DNA from: Wyeomyia smithii
Taxonomy: Eukaryota > Arthropoda > Insecta > Diptera > Culicidae
Assembly (NCBI RefSeq): GCF_029784165.1
Contig: NC_073694.1
Span: 159,684,995 to 159,748,994, forward strand
Direction: 5' to 3'
Length of the DNA stretch: 64,000 nt
Shown: piece by piece, positions 22,374-33,410 of the stretch
How the letters are laid out: each line of letters begins with the position of its first letter
Position numbering within the stretch: position 1 is the stretch's first letter
Translations under genes and position numbers: made by a program
Notes under the pieces: model-generated
The model's input: only the letters and a program-made list of their open reading frames with translations
Database searches by the model: none
Told to the model about the DNA's origin: nothing

Positions 22374-24689
22374 CGGGGTATTAGTGAGAGTTCACATTTA
22401 AAGTGTTTTTCCGTCAGCATTTTTGCTGAAACTAGTGTGTTTGGTGTGAGTGGTTACTGCAGGCTGCAGAGGCGCTTGAATATGCGACTATTTCAATGGA
22501 TTCGTTAATATAAGTACAAATTATTGATATTCGAGCTCATACCCAGTAAAAATATTCGTCACCCTATCTCAGGTCGCACTAAAAGTGCAGCAAAATTTCG
22601 CGTGTGTGGATTGCAACATTGGGTTTTTACTGCTGTTTTTTTCGATCCTTCATTTAAGTGACATTTCCCGTACATACACTGACAAACGTGTATTGTGACC
22701 ATTTTACGAACTGGTAGGGTAGGATACTAGGAGTGATCTTTGATCACTCTCTTTGCTTCCCTCTTTACGATATATTTTTATTCATTAGTGTACACCACAA
22801 CATGTGGTTCACATTGTGTACAATAGACTTGGACACTGTTATATGGGAAAAAAGCGATGGTGTTATTTTTTCGCTCCCATCCACTTTTCGTGTTCCTTAT
22901 GGGTCCTATAACAACCGTGTAACTTTTAAGATCGATCGGTGCAACTATATTTTTGCGCCCGATTTTTAAAGTTTCCAAACGATTTTATATGGGAAAATCA
23001 ACTTTTTCAAAACTTATTCTCTAGAGATGTCAATTTGGCTTCTAAAAATATATCGATACATAATATTTGTAGGAAATTTTCCTGGGAAAAACTCTTCTGA
23101 AGACGTAAGACGTTACGATGCTTGTAGAAAAAGTTATTTACCCCAAACTGATTGAATGTCTGATGAACGGCACACCATTGAATTTTTCCAGCAACACTGC
23201 TACAGCATGCTTCATTTAACTATTATTCAATTTCTTAATTGAACTTGATAATATAATTAAGTAATACGGTAAATTTAACAGCGATGTTAATACATTGAAA
23301 ATTGATCTGATTTTTCGACTATGAATTGACATAAATATTTTAACTAAATACAGTTCTATATATAGTATATAGTTCTTCGATGAGAATAGTCGAATGATGG
23401 AGAAACTTTCATGTTTATTAACTAAAATCCCCATACAAAATGCTGCTTATCAATCAATGGAAATAGGAACTTCACTGTGTAAAAATTAGCTGTTCATGTG
23501 CAAGAAGTTTTGATTTAATAGTGGTACTTTATCAGTTAATTGTAGCATTTTCGTTTCACCCTGAAAGTTTGACCCAATCTCGCACCAGCACGCATTCAAA
23601 CAGCCTTCTGATTCTCGTTATTTCCCAAGGAAAAATGGCAAGCATGACCAGAAGGGCAAACTAAAAACACTTTCTTTTATTATATATATTTTATTTACGA
23701 TGGGCAATTGTCACTCGGAACAAAATATACTATATTGCAACGGTAGCCTTTATGAACCAAAACAAAGAAATTATATTTTCTAGTAGCAGATGAAATATTG
23801 TTGGGCAATGGAAACAAGATTTGTTATATTTTCTACGAAGTTTATTTTCTGGAAATAATTTGCATCGTGTAATAGCACAGCAAATATATATCAGCAAAAA
23901 AATGAGCAAAGAGACTTTGATGTCATTCTAGCAAACAGAGTTTTGAACAAATATTTGTTATAGTGTAAAATAGCGTAACAAATATATTTACCCGAAGAAA
24001 AATTTTACGCAAATAAATTACATACCAATTATTGCAACTATTTGCCTCGTCTAATGTGTGCTTAATTGACATAAATCTACAGCACTGTAGTGGTAACCTA
24101 GGTTACCAATTTTGCGCGTAAATAACTGCAGCGGATTTCTAGGTAACCTACTACGACGGGCTGCGGCTACGTTCATACGATTGAGCAGTGATTCAAATTT
24201 TGATATATGGAAGCGTTTTTAAAAATGGTTTGTTTTACAAAATTCAGGATAAATCTAGCTAATTTTACTAAATATACAATGCTAAACAATTCCATAGAAG
24301 CACGTAAGCATATTTAGTTTATTTGTGCAGTGATTTCGCGAAACTTTGGTGTATATTACGTGCGTTCTTCGTGAATATCGGCTTAATGAGATGAATAATG
24401 AAGCAGTTCCCCAGTTAGTAAATTTTTAGAAATGTTAACTATATTGTACTCACGATCTACCGATCGATAGTCGTAGTAGTTACGGCGCAAACAGATTTAT
24501 TTTCCTCAGCCATGCCCAACGATATTTTTCTCAGAAATACTTACAGATTTCATTTAAAATTCTTTTTGTGAGTTTATGTCAATTTAAATCAAAATATTAT
24601 AATGATGGTGAATGGTATTGTTTTGTAACGTCAAACAGCGAAAATCATTGTGACGCAATTGGCGAAGCATAGAACTAGATGACAATAGG
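22374..24689. other. No recognisable gene
   Basis: AT-rich DNA with only short random frames. Frequent ATATATT and AAATATATT words. No inverted-repeat element with convincing ends was seen. Confidence 0.5.
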
Positions 24690-24691
24690 AA

Positions 24692-24990
24692 TTAAAGGGT
24701 GATTTTTTAAGAATTTGGTTTTTCTTAAAAAAAAAAAAACGCATAAAAATTACAAAACTGTATGAATTCTTTATTTGAGCCGATAAATTGGTTTATGCTA
24801 TTTACTTTTTGAAGATAATTTCATTCAAATGTTGGCCATGGCTACGTTTTAAATGGTCCATACGAAAAGTCCAATTTTGGGTCATATTTTCGAGCATTTC
24901 GGCTGGTATCTCGTGAATAACGCGTGTAATGTTGTCTTCCAAGGCTGGAATTGTTGTTGGCTTATCTGCATAGACGAGAGACTTCTAGCG
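24692..24990 (-). pseudogene. 3' end of a Tc1/mariner-type transposase
   Basis: Read on the minus strand it encodes LTPL, then KSLVYADKPTTIPALEDNI, TRVIHEIPAEMLENM, and ends HGQHLNEIIFKK before TAA. This is the C-terminal part of an insect Tc1/mariner-superfamily transposase. The DxFLWGYV block expected between LTPL and KSLVYA is missing, a deletion of about 25 bases. The element's outer end AGGGTGATTTTTTAAG (24697-24712 on the plus strand) looks like its terminal inverted repeat. The rest of the element is absent: a palindrome begins directly beside the cut. Confidence 0.7.
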
Positions 24991-24995
24991 GTGTT

Positions 24996-25182
24996 AAACC
25001 CGTACATATCGAAATCCGTACACCGTGTTGTTTTTCTTCAGTTTTAAGCATTATAAAAATGAAAATTCATATGATGATTACATGTACAATGTACATGTAA
25101 CTATCATATAAATTTTCATTTTTATAATGCTTAAAACTGAAAAAAAATCAAGGTGTACGGATTTCGATACTGTACGGGTTTC
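24996..25182. repeat. Near-perfect 187-bp palindrome
   Basis: Two arms of about 92 bases mirror each other. The outer parts read AACCCGTACA and ATCGAAATCCGTACACC, the inner parts CAGTTTTAAGCATTATAAAA and the centre ACATGTACAATGTACATGT. Differences are few. It can fold as one long hairpin and probably is a very short fold-back or MITE element. It sits right at the broken edge of the mariner-type fragment. Confidence 0.8.
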
Positions 25183-25949
25183 GATCCAGCACGGTAAACG
25201 AAACTAAACCCAACGGCGAAACTCGACATGCTGGTATAGAGGAGAAACGTAACGTTAGAGTCGAACCTACCCTCGAGGAAGTTTCGGACAAGAAAAATAA
25301 AGCAAAACACAACACAGCTAAACTTCCATTCAGTTATCAGTTTATAATTTGGGCTACCTTTATGTACATCATTTAGTATCTTATATCCTACTACTACTGG
25401 CCTCTACATTCTTATAGTGTATGTACATTCATCGAACGATCCAAAGCAACTTCAAGTTTAACACCTTGAATCACACGCGAGACTAGCAACACCTATCGAG
25501 AATTCCTAATTTGCGTGAGTATCTATCGGACGGGCCGCCCGAAGTCGACATCGAGGAAACACATCTGAGATAACGTGAAAAAATAAAACTCCTTTCACAG
25601 ACATCAATCCCAACGCAGTGTGCGAATGCTGTGAATGAGATGGAAAAAAAAAGAAATTGTAGAAATACATATACGGGTGAAGCGTTGAGTTTGACAACCT
25701 ACCTTCAACTAAATCCTACGGGTGCGCTCGGCTTGAAATCAGTCTTTCCGGCAATGAAATTATTATTGTTGTGTGGTTCAAGCATCGTGCATCACAGCCA
25801 CCAAAACATCGCTAAGCGGAGACACTGGCGGCGGAAGACAGCGGTCTTCGCGCAGGCGATGTAGTCTCTTCTATTTGGGTTCTATCTGGCATAGGGTTTA
25901 CGAAGGTACGTTTTGGTTGAGCGGCGTTCCGGGCTCCGGCTGACGCCTA
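25183..25949. other. 3' flank of the CLCA gene
   Basis: Holds no gene of its own that I can recognise. Part of it should be the 3' untranslated region of the minus-strand CLCA gene. I saw no canonical AATAAA on the minus strand here. Confidence 0.5.
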
Positions 25950-28900
25950 TTACGTAATGGTGACGTGCAGCGGCGTTGTCATCGCGCTCAGCTGATCTTG
26001 GCCATATGGATGTTGTTGCTGTTGTTGATGTGGCTGCTGCTGCAATTGGTGTGCTTGCTGCTGTTCGTAGTAGTAAGGCGGATTTGCTGTAGTGTATACG
26101 GGTGGTGGTGGCATCGGAGGATTGCTACTGTTTAGCAGGGACATCTGATCATGCTGGCTTGCGTAGAACTGCTGGACGTCATTGTCCAGGTAGTTGTCGA
26201 TGAGACTCGGGCTCCGCCGACGCTGGTGTTGTTCATGCTCCTGAAGCAGTTGCGAAGCGGACCACGACTCGAATGGACTCAGCGTGCGGTTGTCGTTGAT
26301 GGTTACCGTCGGTTCGTATCCACGTGACAGGGTGCTGTTGTAGTTGATGGCGTCGTTCGGTGAGAGGACGAATGACTGCGTGTCCGCCATCTGTTGCTGG
26401 TGCTTCAGTTCATCGATCAGTTTCTGTTCGATGGGAAGCGTCCGGGAGTTGTAGATGGTCGGGATGTTCGGACTAACATTCGTCTGCTGGACGTAGTCCG
26501 GTGAGGCGGATGTCGAGCTGGTCGCGTTGGATGAGGAAGATGTTACGTTGCCTGCTGTTACGAAAACACTGTGCCCTAGTGATGTTTTTGTCTCGCTGGT
26601 GAATGGTTTAATGGGACGCTTCTGGTCGTCCCCGTTGGAATTATTTCGTTTTTTTATAAAGTAGAAGTAACAACAAACGAGAATGATGATAATTAGGAAT
26701 ATAACTCCTGCTATGATGGCAAGGAGAACTTCAACTTCCAGGCTGATTGTGTCGGCGATTCTTTGATGAATGTTAACGCGTCGGTTGTGACTTTCACGGA
26801 TTTCGTCGTAGGATGACCAGACGGATTCGTAACTTTCCGTCCCGACTGAAGTGGATGGCGACAGTGAAGTGGCTCGTTTCGGCTTTGGTACGAATACTCT
26901 TACGTAGTTCGAAGTTGATCCACCGGCTACACCGAGTGCGTGTGCTCGGACAGCGAAGTAAAGGATCTGTCCGATGAGATGAGGCTCGTGGGATAAGTTC
27001 ATTGTGAAGGAACTTTCATCACCAACAGAATTGATAAGAGGCGTATCATGATGCCACAAAAATGCGGCTGTATCGAAATAATCTACAACGTCGCGAATCG
27101 ATGTAGCGTATTTAATCTCGTAGCGGGCGATGTTTTTTCCTCCCATATCCGGGGTTGTCCAGTTAAGGCGCACCCTCATACCATCGATGTCCACTATCAA
27201 GTCGCTTATCTTTCCAATCGTACGCGAGCCGATTTCATCCAGTTGATCCTGTGATAGAAACACCGTGATGGGCTGGAGTGTCCGTTGGAACGGAACAATT
27301 GAGGACATCAAGGTCGTTCGAACGGTGCTTCCACAACATCTGGATGGAGCACCTTTGAGTACACTTTCCGACCGGGTGTAAGCCATGTTTCCATTATCGG
27401 TTGCTGTCACCTCAAACTGGTAAGCTCCTGCACCGCCGAAGTCATCTGCATTGAAGTATCGCGAGTAAATTCCATCATTTTTGGTAATATCTGGATCTCC
27501 GGAACCAGTATCTAGTAGTCGAAATTTCTGACGACACTCGTTGCCGCTTCCGGCCGGACAAATGCCATCCGGGCGGGACACTGTGACTTCCACTAGAGCG
27601 GCAATAATAGGCAAGTCTCCTCTTTTAACCTCAGCGTAAATTACGGGGGGACTACCGACTCGCTGCCGAATCCAGGATCGCGCTTGAATTGTTGGTGCAT
27701 ACTTGGAACGTGGTGTCGCGAGTACTTGCACGTAATGCGGCTGAGGATGTCCATTGAATCGGTCAATTTTATAGCTCCAGCTGCCGGTTTCGTTGAGCGT
27801 AGCAGACACCATCAGCTGTTTAACCAAGGATCGAGCGTCACTTCTGGACGAGTAAACAATACCACTCGGGCTGGTCAGTTTCATGTTAGCAATCAGTGGT
27901 GACTCTGGATTATGAACATAGACGAAAAAGTAAGCCGGAGGTCCCATGAACGAGTCCAGGTGGAAGCTGCCGGTCACAATTTGGCTGGTTCGCTTTGACA
28001 TCATATGGGTAGCATCGTTGTCATCTGAATCCAGCAATTCCTTACGGTAAATTTCGATCGGCAAATCGTTTTTGTTTCCTTCGTAGTACTGCCGACCGAT
28101 GTTGGATAGTGCGTTGGTCAGCTCGAAATAGGTTGTCAAGTAGCTCTTTTCTTGATTGTACTTACTCTCAAAGACCGAGAACGCAGCACCGCCGGTAGAC
28201 ACTGCAAGTGCGTCCAGCGGTTGGCGCCGAATCACGTTCGGATAGTTGATGGTAGAGATGCGAATTCGCGAAGCACTGGCGGAGGCTGCCAGCGAGACAT
28301 GATCGATGGAATATTCCATTCCGGGAGCGATCACCAGAATGATCGAGTTGGCGGGTCCGTTCATGCGGGTACGTTCGTTCAGCAGGTGGATGGCGTCCGC
28401 TACTGCACAGCTCAAACACGCCGGTTGACGAGAATCGCTTGGTGAATATGGAATAAATGACGCGACAAGATCTTTGTTTTCCTGGATGTAAAGCGAGGAG
28501 ATCTGGAGTATCTTTTCTGTGGCTGTGTCGTTTGCTAGAACCATTCCCACCTCAGTGTTGGCCGGTAGATCGTAAACGACCCACTTCCGTATAGCCGAAC
28601 GTAGAAAACTCCAGGATTCTCGCATCTGCATGTCAAGCGTTTCATCGATGATGATTACATACCGAGTCGATTTACGAGTTTTGTAGCTGAACTTTGGTGT
28701 GGTGTTGATTATGATCGATGGGTTGACGTTGATTTGATTTTCCATGATGAAATCTGGATGCTTCAGGATTACATCCAGAGTACTGCGACGGTCACACAGC
28801 TGATTGTGTTTGGTAGGAGCGTACCGATTGTGAGTTCCCTCATCGCAGAACATGGTCACGCTAGGAGCTTCTGCGGCAAACATAATGCTTGAACGAGCAT

Positions 28901-29519
28901 TCCTATCCACGATGTCGCTGATATTGTAGGATGCAGGACTGCCACAGAGACCACGGTCGTGAACCGGAGCGTCCGAGCAACCTGTCAGCTTTAGCTCGTG
29001 GTCATCGTTGATATAGCACCGAGGGTAAATAAGATCCTTGGTGAAACCGACCTCATCGAAAACACCGTACCGATATTTGGCCCACTCACGGACAAATTCC
29101 CGACCGATGGTGTCCCGTCCCAGGATGTCAGCATCGATGAAGATTTGATCGCCCATTTCGCCACAGCCCGCAAACTGTTTCGTCCAGAAGGGAGATTCGG
29201 TTTTGGAATGTGTTTTGATCGTTACGTCACTTCGCTCGCCACTGGCCGAGGTTCGCGTTTGGTTGTACGGAATGCAAGAATTAGGCCAATGGGGTGGTAA
29301 AATGACGGTAATGTCTCCGTAGTATACCCGACCGTCCAGCGCCGAGAAGAGATACTGCGAGGCCGAAGTCAGCATGATCTGTGCGAGAGGGGAGAAAAAC
29401 GTAAAGCTGACGTTAATTACTGCTATTAGCCAGTTCGATGATGAACTCATGAGAAAATGTGAATACCCCACCCGCGCCTCCTTTCCATTAATAACTAACA
29501 GTGGCCGCGGCTCTACCAC
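25950..29519 (-). CDS. CLCA family protein (calcium-activated chloride channel regulator-like)
   Basis: CLCA proteins are secreted or type I membrane proteins that modulate chloride currents; many vertebrate members cleave themselves with a zinc protease. Numbering from the first Met of the 1189-codon frame: CLCA N-terminal domain about 48-275 with the hallmark blocks LTSASQYLFSALDGRVYYGD, YGVFDE, SIMF and APTKHNQLCDRRSTLDVI; VWA domain about 286-450; a beta-rich region; fibronectin-III-like domain about 770-878; membrane span about 930-955 (AIIAGVIFLIIIILVCCYFYF) with KK after it; cytoplasmic tail of about 230 residues rich in Ser, Gln and Pro, with two PPxY motifs (1139-1150). The HExxH site is REWAK (144-148) and the VWA MIDAS is DETLD (292-296), so zinc and metal binding look lost. 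The start is uncertain: Met24 would give a plausible signal peptide, but a strong 3' splice site precedes Ile48. Family call is firm; channel role is inferred. Confidence 0.93.
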   Translation of the reverse strand: MVEPRPLLVINGKEARVGYSHFLMSSSSNWLIAVINVSFTFFSPLAQIMLTSASQYLFSALDGRVYYGDITVILPPHWPNSCIPYNQTRTSASGERSDVTIKTHSKTESPFWTKQFAGCGEMGDQIFIDADILGRDTIGREFVREWAKYRYGVFDEVGFTKDLIYPRCYINDDHELKLTGCSDAPVHDRGLCGSPASYNISDIVDRNARSSIMFAAEAPSVTMFCDEGTHNRYAPTKHNQLCDRRSTLDVILKHPDFIMENQINVNPSIIINTTPKFSYKTRKSTRYVIIIDETLDMQMRESWSFLRSAIRKWVVYDLPANTEVGMVLANDTATEKILQISSLYIQENKDLVASFIPYSPSDSRQPACLSCAVADAIHLLNERTRMNGPANSIILVIAPGMEYSIDHVSLAASASASRIRISTINYPNVIRRQPLDALAVSTGGAAFSVFESKYNQEKSYLTTYFELTNALSNIGRQYYEGNKNDLPIEIYRKELLDSDDNDATHMMSKRTSQIVTGSFHLDSFMGPPAYFFVYVHNPESPLIANMKLTSPSGIVYSSRSDARSLVKQLMVSATLNETGSWSYKIDRFNGHPQPHYVQVLATPRSKYAPTIQARSWIRQRVGSPPVIYAEVKRGDLPIIAALVEVTVSRPDGICPAGSGNECRQKFRLLDTGSGDPDITKNDGIYSRYFNADDFGGAGAYQFEVTATDNGNMAYTRSESVLKGAPSRCCGSTVRTTLMSSIVPFQRTLQPITVFLSQDQLDEIGSRTIGKISDLIVDIDGMRVRLNWTTPDMGGKNIARYEIKYATSIRDVVDYFDTAAFLWHHDTPLINSVGDESSFTMNLSHEPHLIGQILYFAVRAHALGVAGGSTSNYVRVFVPKPKRATSLSPSTSVGTESYESVWSSYDEIRESHNRRVNIHQRIADTISLEVEVLLAIIAGVIFLIIIILVCCYFYFIKKRNNSNGDDQKRPIKPFTSETKTSLGHSVFVTAGNVTSSSSNATSSTSASPDYVQQTNVSPNIPTIYNSRTLPIEQKLIDELKHQQQMADTQSFVLSPNDAINYNSTLSRGYEPTVTINDNRTLSPFESWSASQLLQEHEQHQRRRSPSLIDNYLDNDVQQFYASQHDQMSLLNSSNPPMPPPPVYTTANPPYYYEQQQAHQLQQQPHQQQQQHPYGQDQLSAMTTPLHVTIT
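29379..29400 (-). promoter_or_regulatory. Candidate 3' splice site at the 5' end of the main CLCA exon
   Basis: On the minus strand the sequence TTTTTCTCCCCTCTCGCACAG runs straight into ATCATGCTGACT (Ile48). It is a long pyrimidine tract ending in CAG, with possible branch points (CTAATAG, TTAAC) upstream. Conserved CLCA sequence begins just after it. If used, residues 1-47 of the open frame are intron, and the true signal peptide and about 30 further domain residues lie in an upstream exon I did not find. Confidence 0.6.
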
Positions 29520-30930
29520 AAACGTATGTGGCTGCTAGCCTTTCGTGCAGCCGAAATAGAAATTGAGCACGCAACAAAATGCCTTGCGGCTGATTGATGA
29601 TGATGCACAGCAAGTCTGCGCCAGTTGAGTAATTTAAATTGACCGAAAATTGCACGTTACACCAGCTCGGGAAAGATTTGATGATGCGAGCTCTACCGCG
29701 TCTGATGCAATGTTCCAATAATGTTCGAGTGGTTTGAGGGCAGCGCTTCCAAGGTTACCACCGTCAAACTCATTTATTCATTCACTCTGCTTACCGGGAA
29801 GAACTTGATTTCATGGAAAGTTAATGCAGAAAACAAAGCGCGTCCGGTATAATGTTCTAAAAAGCTATAGAGCATGATATCCTAAGGCAAAACGAGATAA
29901 CTTTTGTTATTACCCTCCGCCTCCGCTTACATTTCCCATCCTCGGACAAAATCCCGACTGGAGCCATCGTTTGAGCAGCATTATCGGTGATAGCATCAAA
30001 TTGCTCATTATACCCGCTGGAAGAATGCCCTTGCACCCAGCACTTGGAAAGTAATCCCCATAAACTGTCCCAGATATGAGTTCCGTTTGGGGTCACCACA
30101 TTTATTCAACTGAAACATAAACCATTCCAGCCTTTTCGTCTTGCAGCGTCTCACACACGCCACCAGTTAGCATATCACCAGCCGTAAACAACGAAGATAT
30201 GAATCGAAGGACTTACAAGCGAGACTAAAGCTACCAACAACAACAAAAAATAAGCCAAAGGAGAAACAGAAAAGTTAGTCAAAATTTCCAGCATCATCAT
30301 CGCTCGCACCAAGCGAGCAGCCCTCTAATGGATAGAAAATTTTGACCGCCGCCGTCGTTGTCGGTAAGCTCATGTACCCGTTATCATACTACCTTGATCT
30401 CCGATCGGGATTGGTGTTATAATTCCCATAAATCGAGGCAGCAATTGTACACACACGGACCGCCGCCACCACCACCACCAACAACGGGCGCGGTCCATTT
30501 TGCGGTCGTCGATATACTCGTGGAATTTACGCATAGCCTGGGGGATTTAAATCGACACTGGGGCGGCTTTTCGGCACTCAGCCAGGGATGGACTTACCAT
30601 GGACGTTAGACTAGTTTCAGCGGGACAGTAGGAATGGGGAGTGTAATCTTATCGGGTATTTAAGCTATTGGAATGACGTACAGGATCGGGTAGAAAGAAT
30701 AAACATATTACAAAAAGGCATTTTGTTTTCTTCCCTCGATACATTTAACCCATTCCCGGCGGAGAGAAATCAGTTTTTACCTCAAAAAATGAACTTCAAA
30801 TAATTATTACTTATCAACTATATGTACAATTGATACAAAATGTATTACATAATGAAGATCAATCTGATCTCTAACGATACTCAATAGATTCAGGTAATCG
30901 TCCAAAAATGGTAAAAAGTCATCTACGCAC
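29520..30930. other. 5' flank of the CLCA gene, no recognised exon
   Basis: Intron or promoter-proximal DNA of the minus-strand gene. A short CCACCA run lies at about 30458-30478. I found no convincing upstream CLCA exon. One weak candidate is discussed under rejected items. Confidence 0.5.
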
Positions 30931-30932
30931 AC

Positions 30933-31090
30933 TAGGGTGGCAGCGAAAGTGGTCATGCGAAATTTCTGAAACCGACCATGTACAATTAGTTCATTGGCCC
31001 AAAAAAATGATTTGTGCAAAATTTCAGCTCAATCGGACATGAGAGTTGTGATTTTTTTGATGTAAAATGTCTTAAAAATGCAAAAAAAAA
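30933..31090. repeat. TAGGGTG-type dispersed repeat fragment
   Basis: Begins TAGGGTGG and contains GCAAAATTTCAGCTCAATCG, near-identical to GAAAAATTTCAGCTCGATCG in the element at 50782-51155. It is probably one end of the same mosquito-type MITE family. The other end was not identified. Confidence 0.45.
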
Positions 31091-31860
31091 ATAATTTAAA
31101 AATTACGGAATCGATTCGGCAGACATGACAGCGGTTATGAATATATTGGTAAAATTTAGACATTCAAAAGAATATGAATCTATGTTTTTGCTCTGAAAAA
31201 TATATAACTTGAATCATAACAATTCATTGCACGTGATTGCAATAAAGTGAGGTATGAAATATAAGCAAATCTATATTTTCCGAAAAACCACTTATTCCGA
31301 ATTCATTATTTGAATCAACTTAATTTCCATGTGGTAGCGGACTATTATCAAAACAATTGGCATTTCAACTCTAAAGCGCATAATATTACTAAATATATGA
31401 CAAGTAATTGAAAATAAAGTGATTTTCTATTGATTTTGTTATACTTTGTATTTATTCGATTTAAAATTCAACTGCAAATCACTTCATATCAACGTGGAGA
31501 TTTTTTACCGTGCAGGAAAAGGCAACACAGTTAACTGTCACTCACTTATCACCTGACAGTTGTCAACTCACAGAGATAACAAATGTGCAGATTTGTCTGT
31601 AAAAGGAAAATTCTCAGAGTCCGTGCGCAGTTTTTTATTGATTCGCAGATATTTGCAGTCTTTCCACAGTTTCTGCAGATTTTTATCAGAGTCTCCTTAT
31701 ATTTGCCAGATTAAACATCTGGCATCTCTGTCAACTCGTGAAGAAGAAAGTAAAAGAGATTTTCAACGTTGTTCGCACCTACGCGAAATTGCATATTAGG
31801 GTGGGGAATCGCTATATGGAAAGAAAACGAAACTTGATAACAGAAACCCAGAACCAAGAT
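31091..31860. other. No recognisable gene
   Basis: AT-rich. The phrase GCAGATTTTTATC and variants (GCAGATTTGTC, GCAGATATTTGCAG) recur at 31590-31700, suggesting an old short repeat. No coding similarity. Confidence 0.45.
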
Positions 31861-32665
31861 TTTTTGTTCTATTTGGAGCCCTTAACAAACCTAAATTTAT
31901 CGGAAATCGATTGGTTTTGTCTCCGCTTGGCGCATTACATTTCAAATTTATATGAAGATTTGTATGAAAAAACCAACTTTTTTGCATTTTCCATTCTAAA
32001 AAGCTCAAAAAGTCTCAAACCATAGGTTTCATGATTCAAATGGTAGTTTTTTGATGCCTAACAACTTGGTCGAAGACACGAAAGAGCTAGGGTGTCCCAA
32101 AAGATACTAGAGCTGTTCAAAGTTGATTATGTCGAAATTTATGTTGTAAATCATGTTTGCTGCCAACACTGCCAATGTACTGTCGTCAGTCAGAAATCCA
32201 TCAGAATTAACCTCTGAAACACGTTGTAGATTCTACCTACGCCTAGAATATTGACCTGAATTTGTTTGCTTGATCCAGCTGAGTGTATAAACTCGTTACG
32301 ACAGGTGACTTCTCATGGGAACCCACTGACGCCAGTACATTGGTAGAGGTGACAGAAAACAAGATTTTCTGCATTTAAATCGACATACTCAACTTTGAAC
32401 GGTTATAGCTCTTCTTAGGGACATCCTAGCTCTTCAGTGTCTTTTGCAAAGTTGTTGGGCATCTAAAATACTATACTATACTATACATAATGTAGTGCAT
32501 TATTAGAGTATTATTGAGCTTTCTAGAAAGGTAAATGCAAAAAAGTAGGTTTTCCCATATACATTTTCATACAAATTTGAAATGCAATGCGCCAAGCGGA
32601 GACAAAACCAATCGACTTCCGGTAAGTTTAGGGTTGTTTGGGGCCCCAAAAAGAACCAAAAACAA
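31861..32665. mobile_element. Fold-back element with about 330-bp arms
   Basis: The left arm (31861-32190) and right arm (32325-32665) are inverted relatives at moderate identity. Shared blocks include CGATTGGTTTTGTCTCCGCT, TGGCGCATT followed by CATTTCAAATTT, and CCAATGTACTG followed by CGTCAGT. The right arm also carries a TATAC micro-repeat (32468-32489). Identity is lower than in the 8.3-kb element, so it is older. Short open frames in both arms are mirror shadows of one another. No transposase. Confidence 0.75.
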
Positions 32666-33410
32666 AAATATTTTCCTTTTCGCACGCAAAAACCTAACAA
32701 AATACTTATCATCAGAGTCGTCATCGCGAATTGAAAATGGCTGAGCGCTAACAGAGACAGAGAGATTCTATACAGTACTTCTTGCATATAGAGGGAAAGT
32801 GAATTAAATGTTGACTGAAATGAACATATACAGAGGATTTCCTTTTTATACGAATGTGTCATTTACTAATCCTTTTAAGAGGTTCTGGCTTTTGTTTCGG
32901 ATAACATCGAATTTGCTTGCGTAAATCTCATTTGACAGTGCTGCATCTTTCGTTGTAGGTGTAATGGAAATGTATGATGTAGTAACGTTCCTTCCTCCCG
33001 ATTGTCTTGAGTTCGATTTGCTACTGATAATAAACCATTTGATAATAATTACCGTATAGCTGAATTAATAATGCCTATATTAAACCCTTAGTATTGATTC
33101 ACTTATAACCACAAGCCATAAACAACAAGTCATTTGCCTCTTGCGCTTTTTTCGCCAGTTGCCAGACCGAATTATTCGGCAAAGTTGTAGCACATTCTAT
33201 GATAAACAACTTTGTCAAAAACAAGTATGGATTTCTATCTGCCGATTTAAATGGAGTTTTCTACTGATTGCCACTTGAAATCAATTTTTTCAATATAACA
33301 TATAATTAACATAACAATATACATTAAGTGGATCTACCCACTTAATATTTGATCACAGCTTTCTATTTTAACGCCTCTATTGGCGGTTATGAGAAACCAA
33401 TGACAGCGCA
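32666..33410. other. No recognisable gene
   Basis: AT-rich spacer before the transposase remnant. It may include the 5' terminal sequence of that transposon, but I could not define the end. Confidence 0.45.

Noticed and set aside
29857..30099. Upstream CLCA exon on the minus strand (frame with GYNEQFDAITDN)
   Set aside because: GY and AI line up with the GYxxxxxAI start of CLCA domains at about the right distance. However, the nearest GT donor is in the wrong phase for the acceptor at 29379 and the remaining residues do not match. Probably coincidence.
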